From the NCBI GenBank assembly GCA_902774265.1, contig CACYHR010000008.1:1-64000 (forward strand): DNA of 64,000 nucleotides. The letters run 5' to 3'. The DNA is from an uncultured Eubacteriales bacterium. GTDB lineage: Bacteria; Bacillota; Clostridia; Peptostreptococcales; Anaerovoracaceae. The first letter of the stretch is position 1, and the number at the start of each line of letters is the position of its first letter. Made by a program: the position numbers and the translations under genes. The notes beneath the pieces are model-generated. The model saw only the letters and a list, made by a program, of their open reading frames with translations. It had not been told where the DNA came from and did not search any database. Shown in pieces: positions 23,812 to 32,726 of the stretch.

Positions 23812-25539
23812 TTACATTCTCTCAGGCGCTTTGATGCCGAGCAGCCCGAGGCAATTGGCGATAACTGTCCTGGATGCCAGAACGAGAGCCAGTTTTGCAA
23901 GTCTCTCATCTCTGTCCTCTACAAGAATATGTTCGTCATGATAGAATTTATTAAAGCTCTGTGCAATATCGATAAGATGTCTGGTCAGGATGGACGGCTC
24001 GTATTTATCCGCCGCCTCTATAACGACCTCAGGCACCCTGTAAAGCAGCTTGACCAGAGTATATGCGCTGTCACCCGAAAGATGACTGTAATCGAAGCCT
24101 CCGGCTCTTACAGCCGCAAGCTCCTCTTCTGTAGCATTTCTCAGAACGCTCGACGCCCTGGCGTGAGTATACTGAACATACGGGCCGGTCTCGCCGTCAA
24201 AATTCAGCACCTTGTCCCATGAAAATACATAATCCTTTATCCTGTTATTTGAAAGTTCCTGGAAGATAACAGCGCCGATACCGACCTCTTTCGATACCTC
24301 ATCAATATCGACTCCATCTGTCTTCTTTTCTTTCATTATCTCTGCAGTCTTATCAACAGCAGTATTAAGAACGTCCTCGAGGAAAACGACCGTACCCTCG
24401 CGTGTAGACATCATCTTGATATCGTCGCCGTCCGAAAGGCTTACGAGGCCGAAAGGTACATGTATGCAGTCTTCCTGCCACTCGTATCCCATGAGTTCGA
24501 GCACCTTCTTCCACTGTTTGAAGTGAAGATTCTGCTGTGAAGCAACTACATAAATGCATTTGTAGAAATCATAATGCTCTTTGCGGTAAACAGCTGCTGC
24601 GATGTCACGTGTTACGTAAAGGCTCGATCCGTCGGACTTTGTGATCATAGCCGGGCTCATACCCCACTCTTCGAGATCGACGATCTGAGCGCCCTCAGAT
24701 TTGATCAGCAGTCCTTTTTCCTTCAGCTCGTCAATGAATCTCGGCATTTTATCCGAATAAAAGCTCTCGCCCGCATATGAATCAAAGCTGATATCCAGCA
24801 TATCATAAACTCTGTTGAATTCGGAAAGGCTCAGCTCTCTGAATTTCTTCCAGAGCGCGACCTCTTCAGGCTCACCCGCTTCAAGCTTCACAAAAGCTTC
24901 CCTAGCCTCATCTTCAAGCGACGGATCTTCTTTGGCTTCCGCATGGAAACGCGTATAGTATTTGAGCAGGGTCTTGATAGGATCCTGAGCCAGTTCCTCC
25001 TCGCTTCCCCACTTGCGGTAAGCGACGATCATCTTGCCGAACTGTGTTCCGTAGTCACCGAGGTGATTTATCCTCGTCACATCAAAACCCACAGCATCGT
25101 AAAGCTTATAGATAGCGTTGCCGATAACGGTGCTGCGTATGTGTCCGATATGGAAAGGCTTTGCGATATTCGGCGAAGAATACTCTACGATTACCTTGCG
25201 CCCTTCTCCAACATTTGATCTGCCGTATTTATCTCCGAGGCTGTTTACCTCCTCGACGACCTGGCCGGCAAAATATGCTCTGTCTATAAAGAAATTGACA
25301 TATGCATTGACATTCTCGACTTTTTCGAAAAACTCGCCGCCGCTGACTCTATCAGCAATGTCTGCGGCGATCATCTGCGGTGCCTTGCGCATCGTCTTTG
25401 CCAGTCTGAAGCAAGGGAAAGCATAATCCCCCATCTTCTCATCGGAAGGGATCTCGATCAGATCCCTGATCTCGTCTGTGCTGAGGCCGAGCGCCTCGTC
25501 ATATACCGCGTTTGCTATAATATCCTTAAAATCCTTCAT
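23812..25539 (-). CDS. argS: arginyl-tRNA synthetase
   Basis: 575 residues, typical bacterial length, charging tRNA-Arg with arginine. The N-terminal additional domain precedes SSPNIAKPFHIGHIRSTVIG with the HIGH motif near residue 134. The class I core continues (INHLGDYGTQFGKM) to the KMSKS equivalent, KMMSTREGTVV, near residue 380. The C-terminal DALR anticodon-binding domain (YTHARASSVLRNA, LLYRVPEVV) ends LLGIKAPERM. AAGGAATAGCAC provides the ribosome site. The gene lies alone, with two repeated hairpins in its 5' flank. Confidence 0.97.
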   Translation of the reverse strand: MKDFKDIIANAVYDEALGLSTDEIRDLIEIPSDEKMGDYAFPCFRLAKTMRKAPQMIAADIADRVSGGEFFEKVENVNAYVNFFIDRAYFAGQVVEEVNSLGDKYGRSNVGEGRKVIVEYSSPNIAKPFHIGHIRSTVIGNAIYKLYDAVGFDVTRINHLGDYGTQFGKMIVAYRKWGSEEELAQDPIKTLLKYYTRFHAEAKEDPSLEDEAREAFVKLEAGEPEEVALWKKFRELSLSEFNRVYDMLDISFDSYAGESFYSDKMPRFIDELKEKGLLIKSEGAQIVDLEEWGMSPAMITKSDGSSLYVTRDIAAAVYRKEHYDFYKCIYVVASQQNLHFKQWKKVLELMGYEWQEDCIHVPFGLVSLSDGDDIKMMSTREGTVVFLEDVLNTAVDKTAEIMKEKKTDGVDIDEVSKEVGIGAVIFQELSNNRIKDYVFSWDKVLNFDGETGPYVQYTHARASSVLRNATEEELAAVRAGGFDYSHLSGDSAYTLVKLLYRVPEVVIEAADKYEPSILTRHLIDIAQSFNKFYHDEHILVEDRDERLAKLALVLASRTVIANCLGLLGIKAPERM

Positions 25540-25565
25540 GTGCTATTCCTTAAATTATTATTTTT

Positions 25566-25675
25566 ATCGGGTATTTGTCCTTTTTGCGCTTTCTCTTTCG
25601 AAAAGGACCGATTCCCGTTGATCATTCGACTCTTATTGATCCTTTTCGCATCTTCTCCTTCGAAAAGGACCGGTT
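25566..25675. repeat. two tandem hairpin repeats upstream of argS
   Basis: Two units about 60 bases apart. On the minus strand each begins GGTCCTTTTCGAA and ends in CGAAAAGGATC or GCAAAAAGGAC, so each can fold into a hairpin. They lie between the DUF523 gene and argS, in the argS leader. Their function could be termination of the upstream gene or control of argS. No T-box signature is visible. Confidence 0.5.
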
Positions 25676-25702
25676 TATGTGCCTGCCGCCTGTCAGAAAT
25701 GA

Positions 25703-26257
25703 TTATTTCTTCTCCTCTGAGAACACGCGGGCGAAGTTATATTCATCGCATACCCTGAAATCCGGCGAAAACACCTTGTTTTCTTCACTTTTGTACGGAT
25801 CGTTTCTTTCTTCGAGACAGGCGTCTATAAGCTTATCGGCAAATATTCCCAGGCCGCCTGTCAGCGTTCCCGTAAAGGTCCCGTCATAAACAGAACCTGT
25901 GCCGCAGGAAGGACTGTTTGCCTTGAGTATCGCCCCTTCTATGACGCCGCTTCCGTCATTTCTGCTTCCGGCCTCTACCAGAACAGACTCGAGTGAAAGC
26001 CTTGCCCCGTAATCGAATACTTCAGTAAGATCTATCCCGCCTCGGCTCATCACCTTTCTCACAAGCGAGCCGTCCTCTGCCACGGTATCCATATTGATCT
26101 CTGCCGGTTCACGAGGGCTTGACAGTCCTGCTGCCGTCTCAGGGCACACAGTTACGTAATCATGAGTCCTGCAGAATTCTATCAGTTCTTCGTTTCTGTT
26201 ATTTCCTCCGTCGTATTTGCAGTCAAATCCGAGCAGGCATCTGCTTATTATAAACAT
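25703..26257 (-). CDS. DUF523 family protein
   Basis: 184 residues from the ATG at 26257, preceded by AAAGGAG; an earlier in-frame start has no ribosome site. The family core is clear: MFIISRCLLGFDCKYDGGNN at the start, VCPETAAGLSSPREPAEI, and LKANSPSCGTGSVYDGTFTG with conserved cysteines. Proteins of this family are small, cytoplasmic and of unknown activity. There is no operon partner on the same strand apart from argS downstream. Confidence 0.85.
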   Translation of the reverse strand: MFIISRCLLGFDCKYDGGNNRNEELIEFCRTHDYVTVCPETAAGLSSPREPAEINMDTVAEDGSLVRKVMSRGGIDLTEVFDYGARLSLESVLVEAGSRNDGSGVIEGAILKANSPSCGTGSVYDGTFTGTLTGGLGIFADKLIDACLEERNDPYKSEENKVFSPDFRVCDEYNFARVFSEEKK

Positions 26258-26372
26258 ATATGTAACAACTCCTTTGTCAGATCCGATTATCCAACGTTTC
26301 AACCAGGAGCAAAGCTCCAACAAGCTCGCTTGATTGGAGCGAGCGACGCCGTCAACAGACACCGGGAGCTTC

Positions 26373-26393
26373 AGCTCCTGAGAGCATCAGTGG
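26373..26393. repeat. 21-bp exact repeat, copy 2
   Basis: Exact copy of bases 1-21, downstream of mutS2 and upstream of the DUF523 gene. The surrounding region (26285-26372) contains GC-rich inverted repeats, for example GGAGC-TTCA-GCTCC, so the repeat probably belongs to a longer palindromic intergenic unit. Confidence 0.5.
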
Positions 26394-26468
26394 CTGTTAT
26401 TATATCAAATAGCACGCTATTTTTGAAGATAGCCGTATCCGTTGGTTTACTGAATTGTAACTAACGCT

Positions 26469-28880
26469 CTATTTCCTGTCTTTGAGTTCGACTATGGTGC
26501 AGCCTTCTCCGCCTTCGCTGTACGGAGCGGATTGGAAGGACTTGACATGCTTGTTTTTCTTAAGGTCGGCCCTCAGTCCGTTTCTCAGTATTCCCTCGCC
26601 TCTGCCGTGAATGACATGCACGGTCTTAAGTCCCGCGAGATAAGCATCGTCAATGTATTTTTCCAGCAGCTCTGAAGCTTCCTCAAGATTCTTTCCAATC
26701 AGGTTGATCTCGGTGCTGATCGTCTTAGCCTTGCCGAACGACATATTGCCGTATTTCCTGCGGTTCTTTTCCTTATGTCCCGGATTCTCCGATTCGGCTA
26801 TCACGAGGTCTTTGATATTTACCGTCATCCTTATCGAACCGAGCCTTATATACAGATTTCCCTTAGGATCAGGCAGAGATTCCGCCTCGCCGATCTGATC
26901 AAGCTTGGTATATTTAAGGCGCATGCCGATCTTTATCATCTCAGGCTCCGGAGTCTTGCCGGTCTGCACATTCTTTGCCTCAGGCGCTGCTGCAGGCTTG
27001 TACGCGTTCTCCGCCTGTCTGAGTGCCCTTCTGCTTTTTGCAGCTCCGCCGGCTATGTGACCCTCGTTGAAATTCTTTGCCTGTTCCCTTTTCTGTATGT
27101 CGCGAAGTTCATCTGCTATATCATCTATAGTATCCTGGGCATCGCGAAGCATCGTCCGGGCTTTTGACCTTGCATCCTCGAGTATTTTGTGAGCCTCCGC
27201 CTTAGCTGCTTCGAGTTCTTTTTCCGCCTCGCTCATCGCTTCTCTCGCAGCGTCTCTTTCCTTGCCGGCTTCTTCGAGTGCAGCCTGGGCCTCTGCCTGA
27301 TCGGCTTCGACTCTCGATACGGCTTCCTCAAATTCGAGCTGTTCCTCTCCGAGCAGCTCCGACGCCCTGTCAATTATGCTCTCGTCGAGACCGAGCTTGC
27401 GCGAGATCTCAAATGCGTTCGATTTGCCCGGAAGTCCGACTCTCAGTCTGTATGTCGGCGAAAGAGTCTCCACATCGAATTCCATCGATGCATTCTCGAC
27501 TCCCGGCGTGGAAAGAGCATATTTTTTGAGCTCGGTATAGTGTGTGGTCGCGGCCACAAGGGCCCCGCCCTCTTTAAGTCTTTCAAGCTCTGCTATTCCG
27601 AGAGCTGCACCTTCGAGAGGGTCTGTTCCCGCGCCCAGCTCATCGAGCAGTACGAGGCTGCCTGCTCCGGCATTATCAAATATGCCTATCATGTTTTTCA
27701 TATGCGATGAAAAAGTACTGAGACTCTGCTCTATGCTCTGCTCATCGCCTATGTCAGCGAATACCTCCTGCAGCACGGGCATGCTGCTTTCCTCATTCGC
27801 AGGTATGTGAAGACCGCTCTGAGTCATAAGGCAGAGCAGTCCTATTGTCTTGAGTGTAACTGTCTTTCCTCCCGTATTAGGACCGGTTATAAGAAGTGTG
27901 GTCCAGTCCCTGCCGAGCTCCACATTAGTCGGCACGACCTTATCCGCAGGTATCAGCGGATGTCTGCCCTTCTTTATATATATAAATCCTTCATCGTTGA
28001 TCTGAGGTTCTCTGCCGTCCATCGTGCAGGACAGTCTGCCCTTGGCGCTGATAAAATCGAGCTCAGCCAGCAGTTTCTGGTTGTTTTCCATGCCGTGCCA
28101 GTGCTCGGCTACCCTGCCGGAGAAGGATTCCAGTATCCTTGTTATCTCTGCCTGCTCATCCATATGCAGCTGTTTGAGCTCGTTATTCAGATTGACTACC
28201 GACTGCGGTTCAACAAAAAGAGTCGCACCCGTTGACGACTGGTCGTGTACCATGCCCGGATAAAGGCTTGCGTACTCTCGTTTGACCGGGATAACGTAGC
28301 GACCGTTTCTCATAGTGACGATAGTATCCTGCAGATGAGTTTTGGCAGAGCCTGAAGTCACCATCTTCTGAAGTCTGGCTTTGATCTGTTCGTTCTTGTT
28401 GCGAATATCCCTTCTGATCGATCTGAGCTCATGCGAAGCGCTGTCCGACATCTCATCTTCGCTCAGAATCGCATTCGAAATATCCTGTTCCAGTTTCGGA
28501 ACAGGTTCGAGCAGTCCTGCTATTTCCGGAATGATGTGAAGGCCCTCAGGCATCTCTGTCTGGAGAAAAGCTTTTACAGTCCTTGTTATGGAAAGGCTTC
28601 CCCTCACCTGAAGCAGTTCTCTCATGCTGAGACATCTGCCTCTTCTGGCCATGCCTAGTATTCCGCTTATGTCGCCTATCTCACCGACCGGAATATTTCC
28701 CTTACATAGAATAACGGAAACCGCCTCAGTAGTTTCCGTCAGTGCATCCCGGACCGATCTTGCATCAGTCATAGGAACCAGCTCTGCGATGCGGTCTCTA
28801 GTCAGCGCAGATCCGGCTTCCTCTGCAAGCAGATCCAGTATCTTATTGAATTCAAGTATTACAGCTATTCTAGAGTTCAT
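26469..28880 (-). CDS. mutS2: MutS2, ATPase with Smr nuclease domain
   Basis: 803 residues, normal for MutS2. The ABC-type ATPase core has Walker A GPNTGGKT (about residue 335), LSTFSSHMKN signature region and Walker B LVLLDELGAGTDPLEGAALG. A long coiled coil (about 520-640) precedes the KOW-like segment. The C-terminal Smr domain is present with VHVIHGRGEGILRNGLR. The protein acts on branched DNA and stalled or collided ribosomes and suppresses recombination. It overlaps zapA by 11 bases and ends the division-linked operon. Confidence 0.97.
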   Translation of the reverse strand: MNSRIAVILEFNKILDLLAEEAGSALTRDRIAELVPMTDARSVRDALTETTEAVSVILCKGNIPVGEIGDISGILGMARRGRCLSMRELLQVRGSLSITRTVKAFLQTEMPEGLHIIPEIAGLLEPVPKLEQDISNAILSEDEMSDSASHELRSIRRDIRNKNEQIKARLQKMVTSGSAKTHLQDTIVTMRNGRYVIPVKREYASLYPGMVHDQSSTGATLFVEPQSVVNLNNELKQLHMDEQAEITRILESFSGRVAEHWHGMENNQKLLAELDFISAKGRLSCTMDGREPQINDEGFIYIKKGRHPLIPADKVVPTNVELGRDWTTLLITGPNTGGKTVTLKTIGLLCLMTQSGLHIPANEESSMPVLQEVFADIGDEQSIEQSLSTFSSHMKNMIGIFDNAGAGSLVLLDELGAGTDPLEGAALGIAELERLKEGGALVAATTHYTELKKYALSTPGVENASMEFDVETLSPTYRLRVGLPGKSNAFEISRKLGLDESIIDRASELLGEEQLEFEEAVSRVEADQAEAQAALEEAGKERDAAREAMSEAEKELEAAKAEAHKILEDARSKARTMLRDAQDTIDDIADELRDIQKREQAKNFNEGHIAGGAAKSRRALRQAENAYKPAAAPEAKNVQTGKTPEPEMIKIGMRLKYTKLDQIGEAESLPDPKGNLYIRLGSIRMTVNIKDLVIAESENPGHKEKNRRKYGNMSFGKAKTISTEINLIGKNLEEASELLEKYIDDAYLAGLKTVHVIHGRGEGILRNGLRADLKKNKHVKSFQSAPYSEGGEGCTIVELKDRK

Positions 28881-29352
28881 CGTCGCCGCTTATTCTCTTA
28901 AGCGATTTGAGTTCATTCTTCAGGTTTACATTTTCCATCTGCAGATCAAAATAGGCATTCTCCATCTCCGCCAGTTTGTTCTGCAGTTCCTTGAACTCCT
29001 CGCTGCTCTGTGTCTGCCTGTCGACCTCAGTAGACATCTTTGCCTTAAGGTCTGTCACCTGTTTCTTTGCCTGCTCCCAGAGAGCGATGTAGTGCTTGAC
29101 ATCGTTGTCGAGCTGGTAATTCTCTGTCTGCAGCTTGAGCACCATATCGGTATTATCCATGAGTTTTTCGGTGATATTTAGAGCCGTCAGAACAGCAGCC
29201 TTATAATTAGGGTTCATATTAAGTGCCCTGCTGGTACGTCTCAGTTCATCATCGACAAACCTGGCTATATCCTTTATGCGTTCTTCGCTTTTTTCGCTCG
29301 ACAGAACATAATTTGATCCGCAGATTACTACATCTGCTTTGTTCTTTTCCAT
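28870..29352 (-). CDS. zapA: cell division protein ZapA
   Basis: 160 residues from the ATG at 29352 (GAGGAGTTTAT before it). The N-terminal globular domain (ADVVICGSNYVLSSEKSEER then IKDIARFVDDELRR) and the helical part (YKAAVLTALNITEKLMD) match ZapA; a long coiled coil extends to the C-terminus. It bundles FtsZ filaments at the Z ring. It lies between a TrmH-type methyltransferase and mutS2, with ftsZ two genes upstream in the same operon. Confidence 0.9.
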   Translation of the reverse strand: MEKNKADVVICGSNYVLSSEKSEERIKDIARFVDDELRRTSRALNMNPNYKAAVLTALNITEKLMDNTDMVLKLQTENYQLDNDVKHYIALWEQAKKQVTDLKAKMSTEVDRQTQSSEEFKELQNKLAEMENAYFDLQMENVNLKNELKSLKRISGDDEL

Positions 29353-29373
29353 ATAAACTCCTCTTGTCCGCAA

Positions 29374-30180
29374 TCATTTCCTTACGGCTTCGTACATCAG
29401 TATCGCCGCGGCTATGGCAGCGTTCAATGATTCTATATTACCTTTCATAGGCAGTGTTACACGCGTACGGGCAAGGTCCATGACCTCATCCGAAACGCCT
29501 CTGCCCTCATTGCCTATGATAAGAGCTGTATTTTTGCTGAGATCCTCTTCGTAGTAGGGTCTGCCTCCGTCCGGAACTGTCACTACGGCTTTTTTTCCCG
29601 ATCTTCTGATCATATCGGAAAGCTCTGCAGCATCTGAAACATAAATGACCGGTATCTCAAACACCATCCCGGCTGTCGCTCTGAGGACTTTTGGCGAATA
29701 AATATCGACAGTGCCCCTGACCGCCAGTATCAGACTGTAACCGGCCGCGACGGCAGTGCGTATCATCGTACCCATATTGCCCGGATCCTGTATCCTGTCA
29801 AGCACCAGAATATTCGAATCCAGGGGAAGAGCGTCGATCAGGCCGGCGTCAGGCTCATTTTTTCTGACAACTGCAAGAACTCCTGCGCCGTATTCGGTAT
29901 CGGTGACCCTGTTGAACAGGTTTTCCGCTGCTTCGCAAACCGTGATGTTTCCTGATTCCGCACAGTTTCTGACTGCTATGCGCCGTTCGTCCCTGTCGTC
30001 ATCAAGCCAGCCTTCCGAAACCATGATGAAGTCAATATCAAGACCTCTCCCGATGACTTCGCTGACGAGATTGATACCCTCTACCGCGAAACGTCCTTCT
30101 TCACTGCGCCCTTTTGCTGTGCGCAGCTTTCTGATCAGGCGCAGTCTGCCGTTGTTTTCAGATTCTATCCTAACAAACAT
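29374..30180 (-). CDS. TrmH/SpoU family RNA 2'-O-methyltransferase
   Basis: 268 residues. An N-terminal substrate-binding domain (about 1-105) precedes the knotted SPOUT domain with motif 1 VLDRIQDPGNMGTMIRTA, motif 2 LIIGNEGRGVSDEVM and motif 3 LPMKGNIESLNAAIAAAILM. It transfers a methyl group from S-adenosylmethionine to a ribose of rRNA or tRNA. The RlmB/TsnR-like group is most similar, but the target nucleotide cannot be told. The gene begins six bases after the ftsZ stop. Confidence 0.9.
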   Translation of the reverse strand: MFVRIESENNGRLRLIRKLRTAKGRSEEGRFAVEGINLVSEVIGRGLDIDFIMVSEGWLDDDRDERRIAVRNCAESGNITVCEAAENLFNRVTDTEYGAGVLAVVRKNEPDAGLIDALPLDSNILVLDRIQDPGNMGTMIRTAVAAGYSLILAVRGTVDIYSPKVLRATAGMVFEIPVIYVSDAAELSDMIRRSGKKAVVTVPDGGRPYYEEDLSKNTALIIGNEGRGVSDEVMDLARTRVTLPMKGNIESLNAAIAAAILMYEAVRK

Positions 30181-30186
30181 GCCCTT

Positions 30187-31341
30187 CTATCTCAGGAAAT
30201 CAGGTATGTCAAAATTAGTACCGGTGTCATAGCTGCCGGTATCTCTGTCCTTGTCGTCAAGCAGCTGTCCGAGATCGACTTCTACGCCCTCAAGATCGCC
30301 GATTGTGACTCTCTTGCCGCTGAGAGTAGCTTTGTTCTTGACAGGAGCATTGAGTATTCCGCTGTCTACTCCGGGTGCATTGCTGTTGAAATCAGTAGCA
30401 ATGATAGTTACGGAGATGCTGTCTGTCATCTCTTCGTTTATCGAAGCACCAAAAATGATGTTGGCATCAGCATCAGCCTCACCCTGTACTCTCTCTGCTA
30501 TGGTGTTGATATCGAGCATTCCCATGTCATATCCGCCTGCCACGTAGAGCAGTATGGATTTAGCGCCTGCGATCGATGTTTCAAGCAGCGGGCTGTTGAT
30601 AGCATTCTGTATAGCCATCTCGATCCTGTTTTCGCCGTTTCCGACGCCGACGCCCATATGAGCAACGCCTCTGCCCTCCATTACGGTCTTGACATCGGCA
30701 AAGTCGACGTTTACGAGTCCGTATTCGGAAATCAGATCGGAAATACCCTGAACGCCCTGTCTCAGCACATCATCAGCCATCGCAAAAGCTTCAAGCATGG
30801 AGGTATTCTTTTCACTTGAATCGATAAGCTTGTCATTAGGAATGATAACAAGTGAATCAACAAAGTTGCTGAGGTACTGTATTCCCTTTGCAGCCCTGTT
30901 CCAGCGCTTTTTGCCCTCAAATGTGAAAGGCTTGGTAACTACAGCTACAGTAAGCGCGCCGCAGTCCATAGATGCCTTTGCTATTACAGGAGCCGCACCG
31001 GTACCTGTTCCGCCGCCCATTCCGGCAGTTATGAATACCATATCTGCATCCTGGATATGACCGATGATCTCGTCGATGGATTCCTCAGCAGCTCTCTGAC
31101 CTACTTCCGGATTAGCGCCGGCTCCTCTTCCGCCTGCGACTTTTTCGCCCAGCTGGACCTTTACCTCAGCCTTGCATTTCGCCAGTGCCTGACGGTCGGT
31201 GTTTACAGCAATGAACGTAACGCCCTGCAAACCTGCATCCACCATTCTGTTTACCGCATTGCATCCACCCCCGCCGATGCCTATAACCTTAATAATTGCG
31301 GCATTGTCCGTTTCGGATACAAAGTCAGAAACAAATTCCAT
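30187..31341 (-). CDS. ftsZ: cell division GTPase FtsZ
   Basis: 384 residues with [11 protein letters not shown] near the start, the tubulin signature GGGTGTG at 109-115, and [20 protein letters not shown]. The C-terminal variable linker is about 45 residues and ends in the conserved tail DIPDFLR, which binds partner proteins. It polymerizes into the Z ring at midcell. AAGGAGGGTTACATTT gives a strong ribosome site. A promoter with an extended -10 lies in the gap from ftsQ. Confidence 0.98.
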   Translation of the reverse strand: MEFVSDFVSETDNAAIIKVIGIGGGGCNAVNRMVDAGLQGVTFIAVNTDRQALAKCKAEVKVQLGEKVAGGRGAGANPEVGQRAAEESIDEIIGHIQDADMVFITAGMGGGTGTGAAPVIAKASMDCGALTVAVVTKPFTFEGKKRWNRAAKGIQYLSNFVDSLVIIPNDKLIDSSEKNTSMLEAFAMADDVLRQGVQGISDLISEYGLVNVDFADVKTVMEGRGVAHMGVGVGNGENRIEMAIQNAINSPLLETSIAGAKSILLYVAGGYDMGMLDINTIAERVQGEADADANIIFGASINEEMTDSISVTIIATDFNSNAPGVDSGILNAPVKNKATLSGKRVTIGDLEGVEVDLGQLLDDKDRDTGSYDTGTNFDIPDFLR

Positions 31342-31460
31342 AAATGTAACCCTCCTTAGGTATAAAAAACTTATACATAGTTGTACTTATCATAACATAA
31401 GACCGGGATAAATGCATTATCCAAGCCAAAAATATTTTAGACATCTCAGAATCCGCTAAA
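31342..31460 (-). promoter_or_regulatory. ftsZ promoter region
   Basis: The 119 bases between ftsQ and ftsZ contain TGTTATGAT, an extended -10 (forward strand near 31388-31396), without a clear -35. A short hairpin GTATAA/TTATAC follows near 31362-31378, just before the ribosome site. ftsZ can thus be transcribed apart from the upstream cluster. Confidence 0.5.
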
Positions 31461-32726
31461 TCAGAATGCCGGCTGGTAAGACGCACTTCCGCCTTCGTTG
31501 AATCTGATAGTACCGCGGCTTATCCCCAGTTCGATAAGCTTTGAAACGATGCGATGCAGTTTATCAGTCTTTACCGCATCAAGCAGTGTACCATAATCGG
31601 TCTTTACAACCAGCGTATCGTATATATATGCCTCTACATTATTGCTGCCGCCGGTCATCCCGCTGATATCTATACTGACAAAATAGAGATCGCCTTTCCT
31701 GACCTCCTTCATGAGTTCAAGCAGCTTTTCAAATACAGGCTGTTTCTCAGTACCTATGACCTGTCCGAGCTTTATCCTGTTTACTATCATTCCGGAAACA
31801 AGTGTCAGCTTTGGTCTGGTCCTGCTTTTCCTCAGCAGTATCCCGTCCTCATCCATTATCAGGTAATCGTCATCATATCTGAAAGCGAAGTTTTCGCTTC
31901 TTTCCTGTACAGTGATTACCAGAGTAGACGGAAGCTTACGACCGACTGATGCCATCCTGATATACGGATTCTGTTCAAGATATTCCGTTATCTCTTTTTT
32001 GCCCGGATCATATATCAGATTATGTCCAGGAGCTGCGTGCGCTATATTGGTGATCTCCTCCGACGTAAAATGGGAGTTTCCTCTGACTTCGATGGAATCT
32101 ACGGTAAAGAAGCCCGAGAGAGAAAAGATAAATGCTGCTATGGCTGTTATGATTATGACAACAGCTGCGATCATCCTGAGCTTTGCATTCCGGGCTCTTA
32201 CGACCTGTTCTTTCTTTCGTTCCAGGATCTTTTCCCTGATCTCTGCTATCTCATCAAGATCATAATAGTCCTCATCGGCAAGTCCGTATCCTGAATCTGA
32301 ACCCGCATTATCTCCGCCGCCTTCATGCGTATGATTTTCTTCGGGCGGATATTCCTCATCATCTTCGGATTCCTCACCAAGAACCTCCTCCAGAGGCTGA
32401 TAGGCATCGGGATCATCGGGATCATAGTCGTCAGCATCATAGCCATCGGCATCATAACCGCCGGCATCATAGCTATCAGCATCATAGCTATCAGCATCAT
32501 AGCCATCGGGTTCATATCCTTGAGAACCGGTATTTTCGGGATCAAAGTCTTCTTCCGGATACTGATCTTGATCATGCAGATACTGCTCATGATCATGATC
32601 CTCAGCATCATATGGATCACCGGAGTATTCGTAGTATTCATCCGCCAGATATTGCTCAGGTCCGTATGAATCTGTATTCAGTTCCTCTTCAGGCTGTATG
32701 ACCAGCTCTTTAGTCCTTCGTGCCAC
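31461..32726 (-). CDS. ftsQ: cell division protein FtsQ/DivIB with acidic repeat N-terminus
   Basis: 421 residues from a GTG that overlaps the murG stop (TAGTG). The last 240 residues are the usual FtsQ: membrane helix (MIAAVVIIITAIAAFIFSLS) near residue 187, POTRA domain (FFTVDSIEVRGNSHFTSEEI) and beta domain. It links early and late division proteins and regulates septal synthesis outside the membrane. The cytoplasmic N-terminus is unusually long, about 185 residues, very acidic and Tyr-rich, with tandem YDAD(S/G/D) units at 71-105 encoded by 15-base repeats. Ordinary homologues have far shorter tails. Confidence 0.88.
   Translation of the reverse strand: MARRTKELVIQPEEELNTDSYGPEQYLADEYYEYSGDPYDAEDHDHEQYLHDQDQYPEEDFDPENTGSQGYEPDGYDADSYDADSYDAGGYDADGYDADDYDPDDPDAYQPLEEVLGEESEDDEEYPPEENHTHEGGGDNAGSDSGYGLADEDYYDLDEIAEIREKILERKKEQVVRARNAKLRMIAAVVIIITAIAAFIFSLSGFFTVDSIEVRGNSHFTSEEITNIAHAAPGHNLIYDPGKKEITEYLEQNPYIRMASVGRKLPSTLVITVQERSENFAFRYDDDYLIMDEDGILLRKSRTRPKLTLVSGMIVNRIKLGQVIGTEKQPVFEKLLELMKEVRKGDLYFVSIDISGMTGGSNNVEAYIYDTLVVKTDYGTLLDAVKTDKLHRIVSKLIELGISRGTIRFNEGGSASYQPAF

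Noticed and set aside
25540..25702. T-box leader of argS
   Set aside because: No T-box sequence, specifier loop or terminator/antiterminator pair is visible.
32246..32669. Ile/Met-rich frames on both strands
   Set aside because: They arise from the GYDAD-coding 15-base repeats of ftsQ read in other frames.
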